Shown here piece after piece: positions 45,403 to 54,913 of a DNA stretch of 64,000 nucleotides. Location: positions 3,297 through 67,296 of the forward strand of contig JAYODD010000015.1 of the NCBI GenBank assembly GCA_038106145.1, given 5' to 3'. Position numbers and translations under genes: made by a program. The notes beneath the pieces are model-generated. The model did not search any database and was not told the DNA's origin. It was given only the letters and a program-made list of their open reading frames with translations. Position 1 is the first letter of the stretch, and the number at the start of each line of letters is the position of its first letter. Origin of the DNA: JBFJKD01 sp038106145 (GTDB taxonomy: Bacteria > Pseudomonadota > Gammaproteobacteria > Pseudomonadales > Porticoccaceae).

Positions 45403-47181
45403 TTGAAGCCGACAAATATTAAAGATCCCGAATACTTTCATCAGGTAGTGGATTGTCAATACGCCTGTCCCGCGCATACCCCCGTACCCGAATACATACG
45501 CCTGATCGCGGCTGGGCGGTATACCGATGCCTACATGGTGAATTGGGAGTCCAACGTGTTTCCCGGTATTTTGGGGCGCACCTGTGATCGCCCCTGTGAA
45601 CCGGCCTGTCGTCGCGGACGACTGGAACAGGAGCCGGTAGCTATCTGCCGCCTGAAAAGAGTGGCGGCCGATAACAAGAGCGATATCAGCAAACGTCTGC
45701 CGACCGTCCCCAGCAAAAAAAATGGCAAGCGGATTGCTCTGGTGGGCGCTGGTCCCGCTGCATTGACCGTGGCCCGCGATCTCGCGCCACTGGGCTACGA
45801 GTTACACCTGTTTGACGCACAACAAGCCGGCGGCGGGTTTATGCGCAGTCAGATACCGGCGTTTCGGCTGCCGGAGTCTGTGCTCGACGAGGAGGTGGGA
45901 TATATCCTCGACATGGGCGTTACGGCGCACTTTAATACTTACGTCGAGAGTTTGAAGGAGTTGCTCGACAAAAATTACGACGCGGTGTTCGTTGGCTCCG
46001 GAGCTCCCCGGGGTCGGGATCTGAAAAATCTGCCGGGGCGCCAGACCGGTGGCGCGACTATTCATATCGGCATTGACTGGCTGGGTAGCGTCGCGTTCGG
46101 ACATGTTACGCAGATCGGCAAGAGAGTCATTGTTCTTGGCGGTGGCAATACGGCCATGGACTGTTGTCGCACCGCGCGCCGTCTGGGCGGAGAAGACGTG
46201 AAAGTGATCGTGCGCAGTCCCTTTGCGGATATGAAAGCATCCCCCTGGGAAAAAGAGGACGCCATCAGCGAAGATATTCCGATCATCGACAACCATGTGC
46301 CGCTTGAGTTTGTTGTCGAAGATGAACGGCTGGTGGGGATGAAATTCGAAAAAGTGACGGCCGAGTACGACGCCAACGGTCGACGATCCCTGGTGCCCAC
46401 CGGGGAAGAACCGGTGTTTTTTCCCTGCGACGCGGTACTGGTAGCGATCGGCCAGGAAAATTCCTTCCCCTGGATCGAACGGGATATCGGCATCGTGTTT
46501 GATAAGTGGGGTATGCCACAACTGGACGCCGCCACCTTTCAGTCCAGCAACCCCAAGGTATTCTTCGGTGGCGACGCGGCGTTTGGCCCGGAAAATATCA
46601 TTACCGCGGTGGCCCATGGCCATCAGGCGGCGGTGTCCATCGATTTGTTCTGTCGCGGTGAGGATGTGGCGCAACGCCCCGCGCCCGGAGTCAGTCTGAT
46701 TACGCAGAAAATGGGTATTCACGAGTGGAGCTACGATAGCAAGATAGAAGACGATCCGCGCTTTCGCGTGCCCCATGCGGAAAAACAGGCGTCGTTGTCC
46801 GATCGTAAACTTGAGGTCGAATTGGGTTTTGACCCGGCAACTGCGTTTAAAGAGGCGCAGCGTTGTCTGAATTGCGATGTGCAAACGGTGTTTTCCGAAG
46901 TGCGGTGTATCGAGTGCGACGCCTGTGTGGATATTTGCCCGACCGATTGTATTAATTTTATCGATAATGAAGAGGAGCCGGTGTTGCGGGAGCAGTTGCG
47001 GGTACCGGCACGAAATCAGCAACAACCGTTATATGTCTCCGCACAGCTACCGACCCAGCGGGTGATGGTCAAGGACGAAAATGTTTGCCTGCATTGCGGT
47101 TTATGCGCCGAGCGCTGCCCCACGGCGGCGTGGGACATGCAAAAATTTCTCTATCAGGTGAGTAAGGCCAGCGCCCTATGA
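45403..47181 (+). CDS. GltD-like FAD/NAD(P) oxidoreductase with C-terminal 2x[4Fe-4S] ferredoxin domain
   Basis: Electron-transfer subunit of the adjacent 2-oxoacid oxidoreductase, 592 residues. The TTG start has a perfect GGAGG 7 bases upstream; an ATG 45 bases earlier has no ribosome site. The N-terminal Fe-S segment has CQYACPAHTPVPEYI and LGRTCDRPCEPACRR. Then come an FAD-binding fold (ALVGAGPAALTVARDLAPLGY), an NAD(P) fold (VIVLGGGNTAMDCCRTARRLG) and a second FAD motif (KVFFGGDAAFGPENI). The end has two ferredoxin motifs, CIECDACVDICPTDC and CLHCGLCAERCP. It probably shuttles electrons between NAD(P)H, its clusters and KorAB. Its stop overlaps the korA start (ATGA). Confidence 0.88.
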   Translation: MKPTNIKDPEYFHQVVDCQYACPAHTPVPEYIRLIAAGRYTDAYMVNWESNVFPGILGRTCDRPCEPACRRGRLEQEPVAICRLKRVAADNKSDISKRLPTVPSKKNGKRIALVGAGPAALTVARDLAPLGYELHLFDAQQAGGGFMRSQIPAFRLPESVLDEEVGYILDMGVTAHFNTYVESLKELLDKNYDAVFVGSGAPRGRDLKNLPGRQTGGATIHIGIDWLGSVAFGHVTQIGKRVIVLGGGNTAMDCCRTARRLGGEDVKVIVRSPFADMKASPWEKEDAISEDIPIIDNHVPLEFVVEDERLVGMKFEKVTAEYDANGRRSLVPTGEEPVFFPCDAVLVAIGQENSFPWIERDIGIVFDKWGMPQLDAATFQSSNPKVFFGGDAAFGPENIITAVAHGHQAAVSIDLFCRGEDVAQRPAPGVSLITQKMGIHEWSYDSKIEDDPRFRVPHAEKQASLSDRKLEVELGFDPATAFKEAQRCLNCDVQTVFSEVRCIECDACVDICPTDCINFIDNEEEPVLREQLRVPARNQQQPLYVSAQLPTQRVMVKDENVCLHCGLCAERCPTAAWDMQKFLYQVSKASAL

Positions 47182-49031
47182 AGCCCATCAAATCTGTTAA
47201 CGATTTTGTGATTCGCTTCGCCAACGTCAACGGCACCGGATCGGCCAGTGCCAACAGTATGTTTGTGAAATCGGTATTTCGCATGGGTGTGCCGGTCAGC
47301 CCGAAAAATATTTTTCCTTCCAATATTCAGGGACTGCCCACCTGGTACGAAGTGCGGGTGTGCGAACAGGGTTACATCGGTAGCCGCGGTGGCGTGGATA
47401 TGGTGGTGTGCATGAATCCGCAGAGTATGGCGGAGGATATCAGGACGGTTGAGACGGGCGGGTATGTGGTCTACGACAACTCCAAACCCCTCGATTTGCG
47501 TATGCACCGCGACGATGTCATGTTTATCGGTTTACCGCTGACTGAAATTTGTCGTACTGAATACAGTGATCCCCGTCAGCGGCAACTGTTTAAGAATGTT
47601 ATTTATGTTGGCGCCCTGTCCGCCTTATTGAATATCGAGTTTGGCGTACTGAAAGATCTGGTTGGAGATCAGTTTCGTGGTAAGGAGAAATTGATCGCGC
47701 CAAATATACACGCACTTGAACTGGGTTATCAGTACGCCCGGGAAAAGTTTAAATGTCCACTCGGCATTCACCTCGAACGGCGCGATCTGGTGGGCGATAA
47801 GATACTGATCGAGGGCAACGACGCGCTGGCGCTGGGTGCGATTTACGGCGGGGCGACGGTGGCCGCCTGGTATCCGATCACGCCATCCACATCGGTGGTC
47901 GATGCCTTCGAAAAGTACGCCAAGCGTCTGCGCATCGACGCCGGCAGTGGCGATCGCAAGTTTGCCATTGCCCAGGCCGAGGACGAACTGGCGGCGATCG
48001 GCATGGTGATCGGGGCGGGCTGGATGGGGGCGCGGGCGTTTACGGCAACCTCCGGCCCTGGCCTGTCGCTGATGAGCGAGTTTCTGGGACTCGCTTATTT
48101 TGCGGAGGTGCCCGCGGTATTGTTTGATATTCAGCGCGCTGGACCGTCCACCGGAATGCCGACGCGCACGCAACAATCAGATATTCTGTCCGCCGCCTAT
48201 GCCTCCCACGGCGACACTCGACACGTGCTGCTGTTTCCCGCTGATCCAGCGGAATGTTTTGCCATGGGTGCCACCAGCTTTGATCTGGCGGAGCAGTTAC
48301 AGACGCCAATTATTGTGCTGTCCGACCTGGATCTGGGCATGAATGATTACATGTCCGAACCCCTGAGTTGGAACAGTAAAAAGACGTACCAGCGCGGTAA
48401 GGTACTGGCCAGCGATCAGCTCGAAAAGCTTACCGAGCGTTACGGGCGCTACCTCGATGTGGACGGCGACGGTATCTGTTATCGCACGTTGCCGGGTACT
48501 CATCCGAGTAAAGGCGTGTTTTTTACCCGGGGCACCTCGCGCGACGAATATGCCCAGTACACCGAGTCCGGCGATGCCTATGTGCGCAACATGGAACGGT
48601 TGCTGAAAAAATTTGAGACGGCAAAGAGCTACGTTCCTGCCCCAGAGTTCCACGCTGCCGAAAAACCTGCCAAGGACGGTATGATTTTTTTCGGTACCAG
48701 CACGCAAAGCTGTCTCGAGGCTCTCGACGCACTGGCCGCGGAAGGTATTCACTGCGACGGCATGCGGCTGCGAGCGTTTCCGTTTAATACCGAAGTTGAA
48801 AATTTTATCGCCAGCCACGATCGGATTTTTGTTGTCGAACAAAATCGCGACGGGCAGATGCGTAAATTGCTGATTGTGGAATGCGAAGTGGATCCGAAAA
48901 AACTGGTTTCGATAACCCATTACGATGGCATGCCCATTACCGCGCGCAAAATTGTTGGCGCCCTGCGCCACGCCGTCGGCGGCGCAACCGTGACGCCCAT
49001 TCGGCGCAAAAAAGCGGGAGAAAAATCATGA
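47178..49031 (+). CDS. korA: 2-oxoacid:acceptor oxidoreductase, fused gamma-alpha subunit (KorA-like)
   Basis: A 617-residue subunit of a TPP-dependent enzyme that oxidatively decarboxylates a 2-oxoacid to its acyl-CoA, or runs in reverse. Residues 1-190 are the gamma domain (VIRFANVNGTGSASANSM, YEVRVCEQGYIGSRGGVDMVVCMN). The alpha pyrimidine-binding domain starts with IEGNDALALGAIYGGATVAAWYPITPSTS and goes on to AFTATSGPGLSLMSEFLGLAYFAEVP. The gamma-alpha fusion is the KorA/2-oxoglutarate type more than the single-chain pyruvate enzyme. Substrate specificity cannot be read from sequence alone. Start and stop overlap both neighbours, so three subunits are made in step. Confidence 0.9.
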   Translation: MKPIKSVNDFVIRFANVNGTGSASANSMFVKSVFRMGVPVSPKNIFPSNIQGLPTWYEVRVCEQGYIGSRGGVDMVVCMNPQSMAEDIRTVETGGYVVYDNSKPLDLRMHRDDVMFIGLPLTEICRTEYSDPRQRQLFKNVIYVGALSALLNIEFGVLKDLVGDQFRGKEKLIAPNIHALELGYQYAREKFKCPLGIHLERRDLVGDKILIEGNDALALGAIYGGATVAAWYPITPSTSVVDAFEKYAKRLRIDAGSGDRKFAIAQAEDELAAIGMVIGAGWMGARAFTATSGPGLSLMSEFLGLAYFAEVPAVLFDIQRAGPSTGMPTRTQQSDILSAAYASHGDTRHVLLFPADPAECFAMGATSFDLAEQLQTPIIVLSDLDLGMNDYMSEPLSWNSKKTYQRGKVLASDQLEKLTERYGRYLDVDGDGICYRTLPGTHPSKGVFFTRGTSRDEYAQYTESGDAYVRNMERLLKKFETAKSYVPAPEFHAAEKPAKDGMIFFGTSTQSCLEALDALAAEGIHCDGMRLRAFPFNTEVENFIASHDRIFVVEQNRDGQMRKLLIVECEVDPKKLVSITHYDGMPITARKIVGALRHAVGGATVTPIRRKKAGEKS

Positions 49032-50077
49032 GTTACATTCGGCCCAACTTTCGCCATCCCGAGCTGCCAGTCAACGAAAAGGGGTACACCAAGCGGCACT
49101 ATGAGGGGGCGATATCCACACTCTGTGCCGGCTGTGGCCACGATTCAGTAAGCGGGGCGATTATTCAGTCCTGTTATGAAATGGCTATCGAACCACACCG
49201 TATCGCCAAAATTTCCGGAATTGGGTGTTCGTCGAAAACGCCAACTTATTTTCTGGGCAATTCCCATGGGTTTAATTCGGTGCACGGGCGGATGCCGTCG
49301 GTGGCGACCGGCGCCAATCTCGCGAATCGCAATATGATTTACATTGGCGTTTCCGGCGACGGCGACAGTGCGTCCATTGGACTTGGACAGTTTGCCCATG
49401 TGGCGCGACGCAATTTAAATATGTTGTATCTGGTGGAAAACAACGGTTGTTACGGCCTCACCAAGGGGCAGGACTCCGCCACCGCCGATGTGGGTTCTGC
49501 CAGCAAGAAGGGCGAACCCAATCCCTACGAACCTGTCGATCTGTGCGCGCTGGCATTGCAGGTCGGGGCGTCGTTTGTTGCCCGCAGTTTCTCCGGTGAC
49601 AAGGAACAGTTGATTCCGTTGATCAAGGCCGCCATCGCCCATACCGGTTTTGCGTTTATCGACGTCATTTCCCCCTGTGTCACCTTTAATAATACGTCGA
49701 ACTCGACCAAGGGATACGAATTTGCCCGTAGTCACATCGAAGCGACGGGAAAGATCGATTTTGTGCCATTGCGCAAGGAAATTACCGCCGACTACGAACC
49801 CGGATTTAGCCAGGAGATTACCCTGCACGACGGGTCGGTAATCCATCTGTACAAACAGAAGGAACTCGATTGCCACGATCGCAATGGCGCACTCGCCGCG
49901 ATTCAGGACTACGCTGGCCGTGGCCAAATACTTACCGGTCTGTTGTATATTGATCCCGACACGCGGGATTTTCACGATAATCAGAACACCATAAAAAAAC
50001 CGCTGGTTGATCTCAGTCAGAGCGAACTGTGTCCGGGTAATCGAGCGCTCAAGGCCATCAACGCCAGTTTGCGCTAG
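49028..50077 (+). CDS. korB: 2-oxoacid:acceptor oxidoreductase, beta subunit (KorB-like)
   Basis: TPP-binding subunit, 349 residues, whose ATG overlaps the korA stop. It has LCAGCGHDSVSGAI, KISGIGCSSKTPTYFL, the TPP motif GVSGDGDSASIGLGQF and VENNGCYGLTKGQDSATA. The usual iron-sulfur cysteines of small beta subunits (CAGCGH, GIGCSS and ISPCVTF) are in place, which suggests one [4Fe-4S] cluster. The C-terminal 90 residues (HDRNGALAAIQDYAGRGQILTGLLYIDP) are longer than in archaeal enzymes. The hydantoinase gene begins 36 bases downstream. Confidence 0.9.
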   Translation: MSYIRPNFRHPELPVNEKGYTKRHYEGAISTLCAGCGHDSVSGAIIQSCYEMAIEPHRIAKISGIGCSSKTPTYFLGNSHGFNSVHGRMPSVATGANLANRNMIYIGVSGDGDSASIGLGQFAHVARRNLNMLYLVENNGCYGLTKGQDSATADVGSASKKGEPNPYEPVDLCALALQVGASFVARSFSGDKEQLIPLIKAAIAHTGFAFIDVISPCVTFNNTSNSTKGYEFARSHIEATGKIDFVPLRKEITADYEPGFSQEITLHDGSVIHLYKQKELDCHDRNGALAAIQDYAGRGQILTGLLYIDPDTRDFHDNQNTIKKPLVDLSQSELCPGNRALKAINASLR

Positions 50078-50113
50078 ACTGCGATCCGAAGCGATAACAG
50101 GGGTGGTGGGCGC

Positions 50114-53100
50114 GTGCCCCAATGGCAGTTCTGGATTGATCGTGGTGGCACCTTCACGGATCTGGTGGCCATCTCACCGGCTGGCCAACTGCAAACACTA
50201 AAACTTTTATCGACAGATGTCGCCCGCTACCCAGATGCAATTCTGGCGGGTATTCGCAAAACTATGCTGGTGGCGGCAGGTGCGCCGATCCCTTCCGCTC
50301 AGATAGCCAGCGTACGTATCGGNNNNNNNNNNAATGCCTTGCTGGAACGCAAGGGGGATGCCACCCTGCTGGTGACCACCCGTGGATTTGGCGATGCACT
50401 GCGTATCGGTTACCAGAACCGTCCGGACCTGTTCGCGCTACAGATTGAACTGCCCACACAGTTGTATTGCGAGGTGTTGGAGGTGGAAGAGCGGCTCGAT
50501 GCGGCGGGTACGGTACTGGTGCCGTTGCAGGTTGAACGCTATCGCGCGGCATTGCGCCAGGCGTTAGCCCGTGGAATTTCCTCCGTTGCGATTGTGTTTA
50601 TGCACGCTTATCGCAACCCCGTGCACGAGCAGGCACTGGCAGAACTGGCGCAAGCAATCGGTTTTGCCCACGTCACCACCAGTTCTCGGGCCAGCCCTCT
50701 GATAAAACTTATCGGACGCGGCGACACGGCAGTTGTCGATGCCTACGTCTCGCCCGTGTTACAGCGCTATGTCAGCGGCCTCGCGGCGGCCCTGCCGGAA
50801 ACACAAATATTATTTATGCAATCCAGTGGCGGGTTGACGGATGCCGCCAATTTTCAGGGCCGCAACAGTATTCTGTCCGGCCCCGCGGGAGGAGTGGTGG
50901 GCGGCGTAAAAACCAGTATGGCGCTGGGTTACGACAGAGTCATCGGCTTTGATATGGGCGGCACTTCCACCGATGTCTGGCACTTTTCCAATGCGCATGT
51001 CGATAATCCTGGCGATAAAAGCGATATCGCTGATTACGAACGGGTTTTCGATACGCAGCTAGCGGGTGTTCGTCTGCGCGTGCCCATGATGAATATTCAT
51101 ACGGTTGCGGCGGGTGGCGGTTCGCTGTGTTATTTCGACGGTTCTAAATTGCGGGTGGGGCCGGCGTCGGCGGGTGCAGATCCCGGTCCGGCCTGTTATC
51201 GGCGCGGTGGCCCGTTAACCATTACTGACTGTAACTTGCTCCTGGGTAAACTTGCCCTCGATTATTTTCCAAAGGTGTTCGGTGCCAGCGGTGATCAACC
51301 GCTGGATGTCGCGGCCGCGGAGGCGAAATGTGCCGCGTTGGCGCGCGACATCGAATTATCCAGTGGGCAGGTGTTTTCGCGCCATGAACTGGCAGCGGGA
51401 TGTGTGCAAATCGCCGTGCAAAATATGGCCAGCGCAATCAAAAAAATCTCCACGCAACGGGGCTATGACGTAAGACGTTACGCCCTCGCCTGTTTCGGCG
51501 GCGCGGGCGGGCAACACGCCTGTCTGGTGGCCGATGTACTGGGCATCGAAACCATTTTGGTCCATCCCTTCGCGGGGGTACTTTCCGCCTATGGTATGGG
51601 GCTCGCGGCTCTCGGGGCGATGGCGGAATGCACGGTAAATACCCCATTGGATGCGCAAGTATTGCCAGTACTCGAAAATGAATTTGCACAGCTGTACAGG
51701 GAAGCCAGCTCGCGCCTACCCACAGCAGGCGGAGCGTCGCTTGACCTCAGCGTACGGCGCAAAGCCTATATTCGCTACCGCGGCTCGGACACTACGTTGG
51801 CGGTTGCCTACACCGATGTGCCCACTATGGCGAACGCGTTTACTGCGGCGCATCGACAACGGTTTTCGTTTGTCATGGAAAACCGGCAACTGATCGTCGA
51901 TAGCCTCTCCCTGGAACTCACCGCGCGGGAACAACAGTTTCAGTACACAGACGATGGCTTCGCACCTCCGTCCAGTTCCGCCATGCCACAACACCGCAAA
52001 GCTTTTGTTAACGGCAAAATGGTTGCCATGCCCCTGTGCCAGCGCGACCAAATGGTCGCAGGGGAAGTGCAGCTCGGCCCGGCGATTATTGTCGATACCA
52101 CCGCTACCACCGTTATCGAACCGGGGTGGCGGGCAGAGGTTGTTGACGGCGGTGTTCTGCGCATCACCAGAACTGGCGCGCGCTTAGAGGCAACGGTTGC
52201 CGGGCGCGCAGTAGCGACGGAGCGCAATCCGGTGCAGCTGGAAATATTCAACAATCTGTTTATGTCCATTGCCGAACAGATGGGCGCCGTGCTGGCCAAT
52301 ACGGCCCACTCGGTCAATATCAAGGAACGACTCGATTTTTCCTGCGCATTGTTTGATGGCGCTGGCAATCTGGTTGCCAATGCGCCCCATGTGCCGGTGC
52401 ACCTGGGTTCCATGGGAGAAACAGTTAGCGCTTTAATTGCCAGTCGCCAACAGGACATATTTCCCGGAGATTCTTTTCTGGTGAATTCTCCGTACCACGG
52501 TGGTACCCATTTGCCGGACCTCACCGTGGTCACCCCGGTATTTGCGCCGACTGCTAATGCGGATAATCGTTCACATAAACCCGAAGTATTATTTTACGTA
52601 GCCTCGCGCGCCCACCACGCGGACATCGGTGGCACCACGCCGGGTTCCATTCCACCACACAGTCAACATATCGACGAGGAAGGCGTATTGATCGAGGATT
52701 TTCGTGTGGTCGAGGCGGGTGAATTTCGTGAGCGGGCATTGCGCGAACTACTGTGTTCCGGCCCGCTGCCAGTGCGCAATATCGAACAGAACATCGCCGA
52801 TCTGCAGGCGCAAATTGCGGCAAATGCCAAGGGTATGCTGGAACTCATCGCAATGGTGGAAGATTATGGCCTCGATGTGGTACGGGCATACATGGGTTAT
52901 GTGCAGGATAACGCCGAAGAAGCCGTGCGCCGCGCCATAGCGAAACTCGAGGACGGTAAATTCACCTACGCCATGGATAACGGCGCGCAAATTTCCGTGG
53001 CAATCAGGGTCAATACTCAACGGGGCGAAGCGCTTATCGATTTTGCGGGCACCTCGCCCCAGCAGAACAATAATTTCAACGCCCCTTCGGCGGTTTGTAA

Positions 53101-53824
53101 AGCGGCGGTGTTGTATGTGCTGCGCACCCTGGTCGACGACGCCATTCCCCTTAACGCCGGTTGTCTCAAGCCAGTGCAGGTGCTTATTCCAGCGGGCTCG
53201 CTGTTAAATCCCCGCTACCCTGCAGCGGTAGTGGCGGGTAATGTAGAAACATCCCAGTACGTTGCCGACGCCCTGTACGGCGCGCTGGGGATACTCGCCG
53301 GGTCCCAGGGCACCATGAATAATGTCACCTTTGGCAACGAGCGCTACCAGTACTACGAAACCCTGTGCGGCGGCGCAGGCGCCGGTGCGACCTTTGACGG
53401 TGCCAGCGCGGTGCAGGTACACATGACCAACTCCCGGTTAACTGATCCCGAAGTGCTGGAGTTGCGCTACCCGGTGCGGCTGGAGGAATTCAAAATTCGC
53501 GATCACAGTGGCGGTGAAGGGCGGCACCGGGGTGGGGATGGGGTGACCCGTAAAATCCGCTTTCTCGAAGCCATGGACGCGGCGATCGTATCCGGGCATC
53601 GCAGGGTGCCCCCGTTTGGCGCCGCGGGAGGTGGCGCGGGGAAGCCGGGGAAGAATGCGGTAGTGCGCGCCGACGGTCGGGTGGAAATTCTTGACAGCGC
53701 GGACGAGTTGTCGGTACAGCCGGGGGATACATTGGTGATTGAAACGCCCGGTGGCGGTGGGTTTGGATTGTCGGAAGCGATAGCAAAAGACCCGGAGCTG
53801 GATCAATCCAGGCGAAACTCTTAA
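50114..53824 (+). CDS. Hydantoinase/5-oxoprolinase, fused HyuA-HyuB type, crossed by an assembly gap
   Basis: ATP-dependent cyclic amide hydrolase of about 1236 residues. The HyuA half starts FWIDRGGTFTDLVAISPAGQ, has the nucleotide-binding folds GFDMGGTSTDVWHF and LACFGGAGGQHACLVAD, and VHPFAGVLSAYGMGLA. The HyuB half starts near residue 690 with NPVQLEIFNNLFMSIAEQMG, then NIKERLDFSCALFD, VASRAHHADIGGTTPGS and GGGGFG at the end. Fused length fits 5-oxoprolinases (pyroglutamate) but N-methylhydantoinases look alike. Ten N at 50323 replace part of the G-T-T-V-A-T-N motif; the frame continues. GTG start. It probably shares a transcript with the korAB operon. Confidence 0.88.
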   Translation: MPQWQFWIDRGGTFTDLVAISPAGQLQTLKLLSTDVARYPDAILAGIRKTMLVAAGAPIPSAQIASVRIXXXXNALLERKGDATLLVTTRGFGDALRIGYQNRPDLFALQIELPTQLYCEVLEVEERLDAAGTVLVPLQVERYRAALRQALARGISSVAIVFMHAYRNPVHEQALAELAQAIGFAHVTTSSRASPLIKLIGRGDTAVVDAYVSPVLQRYVSGLAAALPETQILFMQSSGGLTDAANFQGRNSILSGPAGGVVGGVKTSMALGYDRVIGFDMGGTSTDVWHFSNAHVDNPGDKSDIADYERVFDTQLAGVRLRVPMMNIHTVAAGGGSLCYFDGSKLRVGPASAGADPGPACYRRGGPLTITDCNLLLGKLALDYFPKVFGASGDQPLDVAAAEAKCAALARDIELSSGQVFSRHELAAGCVQIAVQNMASAIKKISTQRGYDVRRYALACFGGAGGQHACLVADVLGIETILVHPFAGVLSAYGMGLAALGAMAECTVNTPLDAQVLPVLENEFAQLYREASSRLPTAGGASLDLSVRRKAYIRYRGSDTTLAVAYTDVPTMANAFTAAHRQRFSFVMENRQLIVDSLSLELTAREQQFQYTDDGFAPPSSSAMPQHRKAFVNGKMVAMPLCQRDQMVAGEVQLGPAIIVDTTATTVIEPGWRAEVVDGGVLRITRTGARLEATVAGRAVATERNPVQLEIFNNLFMSIAEQMGAVLANTAHSVNIKERLDFSCALFDGAGNLVANAPHVPVHLGSMGETVSALIASRQQDIFPGDSFLVNSPYHGGTHLPDLTVVTPVFAPTANADNRSHKPEVLFYVASRAHHADIGGTTPGSIPPHSQHIDEEGVLIEDFRVVEAGEFRERALRELLCSGPLPVRNIEQNIADLQAQIAANAKGMLELIAMVEDYGLDVVRAYMGYVQDNAEEAVRRAIAKLEDGKFTYAMDNGAQISVAIRVNTQRGEALIDFAGTSPQQNNNFNAPSAVCKAAVLYVLRTLVDDAIPLNAGCLKPVQVLIPAGSLLNPRYPAAVVAGNVETSQYVADALYGALGILAGSQGTMNNVTFGNERYQYYETLCGGAGAGATFDGASAVQVHMTNSRLTDPEVLELRYPVRLEEFKIRDHSGGEGRHRGGDGVTRKIRFLEAMDAAIVSGHRRVPPFGAAGGGAGKPGKNAVVRADGRVEILDSADELSVQPGDTLVIETPGGGGFGLSEAIAKDPELDQSRRNS
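50323..50332. other. Assembly gap inside the hydantoinase gene
   Basis: Ten N between VRIG and NALLERKG. Family members read G-TTVAT-NALLERKG here, so about 16 bases are probably missing; replacing 10 by 16 keeps the frame. Confidence 0.85.
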
Positions 53825-53929
53825 ATCTGCGACAGTCTGTTGCGTCCAATGTCGGAACCAACAATGACGTGTGTAAAGGCTTGGACTAAGCTACGGTGTT
53901 GATGGGTGACTATCGGTGGAGAAACCGCG

Positions 53930-54913
53930 ATGTTAAACAAACACCAGGGGCTTCCCTATACCAAATCCGAAGCCAGGGCCTGGGCTCAGGAAGTTATCGT
54001 GGATTGGTACGATTGCCCGGTGACACCGTTTTTAGCGGACGACAGTCTGGACGAGGAAGGTTTGCGTCGCAACGTAGAGTATTACATCGATATCGGTGAA
54101 ACGGGTCTGGTGTGTGGTGGCTTTGTAGCGGAGTGCTGGAACACCACGGTGACCGAATGGATGCGCTATCACCAGGTCATTGCCGAGGCGGCCGCTGGCC
54201 GCATTCCACTACACACGATTATTTTTGATCCCAGCGTGCACCAGGCCATGGAAAAACTGAATTATGTGCAGAGCCTGGGGTACGTGGCGGCGGAAGTGGT
54301 GACGCCGATTGTGCAGCTGCGAGCCGACGATGAAATTTTCGACTACTTCAATTATCTGGCGGAAGATTCCGGTCTGGCGCTGCTGTTTTACCGTTCGGCG
54401 GTGTCCGGGCACCTGATGAGTCTGGAATTGTGCCGACGCTTGTCAGAAATTCCAACCATGGTGGGGATGAAGCAGGGCAGCCTCAACCATGTGGACTCCA
54501 TCAAACTGCGCAAAATGTGCGGTGATGAGTTTATCGTCAGCGATCCGATTGAAACCCATTGGCTCAACGATCTGCGGCACGGCGGGACGGTTTTGTACGG
54601 CGCGTTTCACCATATTTTATACGGCAAAAAACGCCATCTGCTTGAAGAGTATACCGCTCTGGCCCGCGCCGGGAAGTGGAACGAGGCTTACGCTATCTGG
54701 GATTCGCTGACGCCGGTGCGCGACTTGCTCGACGAGGTCATGTTGGGGCCGCTGTCTGGCAACTTCACCTACGCCACCACGTTGGGTAACGTCAAGGCCT
54801 GGTACGATGCCATGGGCCTCGCCGCAGGCAAGCTGCGCTCCCCGATGCGGCAGGTGTCGCCGGCGTACCGGGAGTGGATCAAAGCTAAGCTCGCTGAATA
54901 TGGTGTGATCTGA
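53930..54913 (+). CDS. Dihydrodipicolinate synthase/N-acetylneuraminate lyase family protein
   Basis: A 327-residue class I aldolase of the DapA superfamily. GGAG 8 bases before the ATG decides the start over an upstream GTG. The TIM-barrel landmarks are VTPFLADDSLDEEGLRRNVEYYI, GETGLVCGGFVAECWNTT (replacing the usual GT-TGE loop), a Tyr in LLFYRSA and the Schiff-base Lys in TMVGMKQGS. The substrate loop is unlike true DapA (no TGE), so a catabolic lyase or dehydratase acting on another 2-oxo acid is more likely. It follows the oxoprolinase on the same strand after 105 bases, suggesting shared use. Confidence 0.8.
   Translation: MLNKHQGLPYTKSEARAWAQEVIVDWYDCPVTPFLADDSLDEEGLRRNVEYYIDIGETGLVCGGFVAECWNTTVTEWMRYHQVIAEAAAGRIPLHTIIFDPSVHQAMEKLNYVQSLGYVAAEVVTPIVQLRADDEIFDYFNYLAEDSGLALLFYRSAVSGHLMSLELCRRLSEIPTMVGMKQGSLNHVDSIKLRKMCGDEFIVSDPIETHWLNDLRHGGTVLYGAFHHILYGKKRHLLEEYTALARAGKWNEAYAIWDSLTPVRDLLDEVMLGPLSGNFTYATTLGNVKAWYDAMGLAAGKLRSPMRQVSPAYREWIKAKLAEYGVI

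Noticed and set aside
45802..47025. Long open frame (407 codons) antisense to the GltD-like gene
   Set aside because: It lies wholly opposite a well-supported gene with conserved cofactor motifs, and its translation shows no recognisable domain; a by-product of GC-rich codon use.
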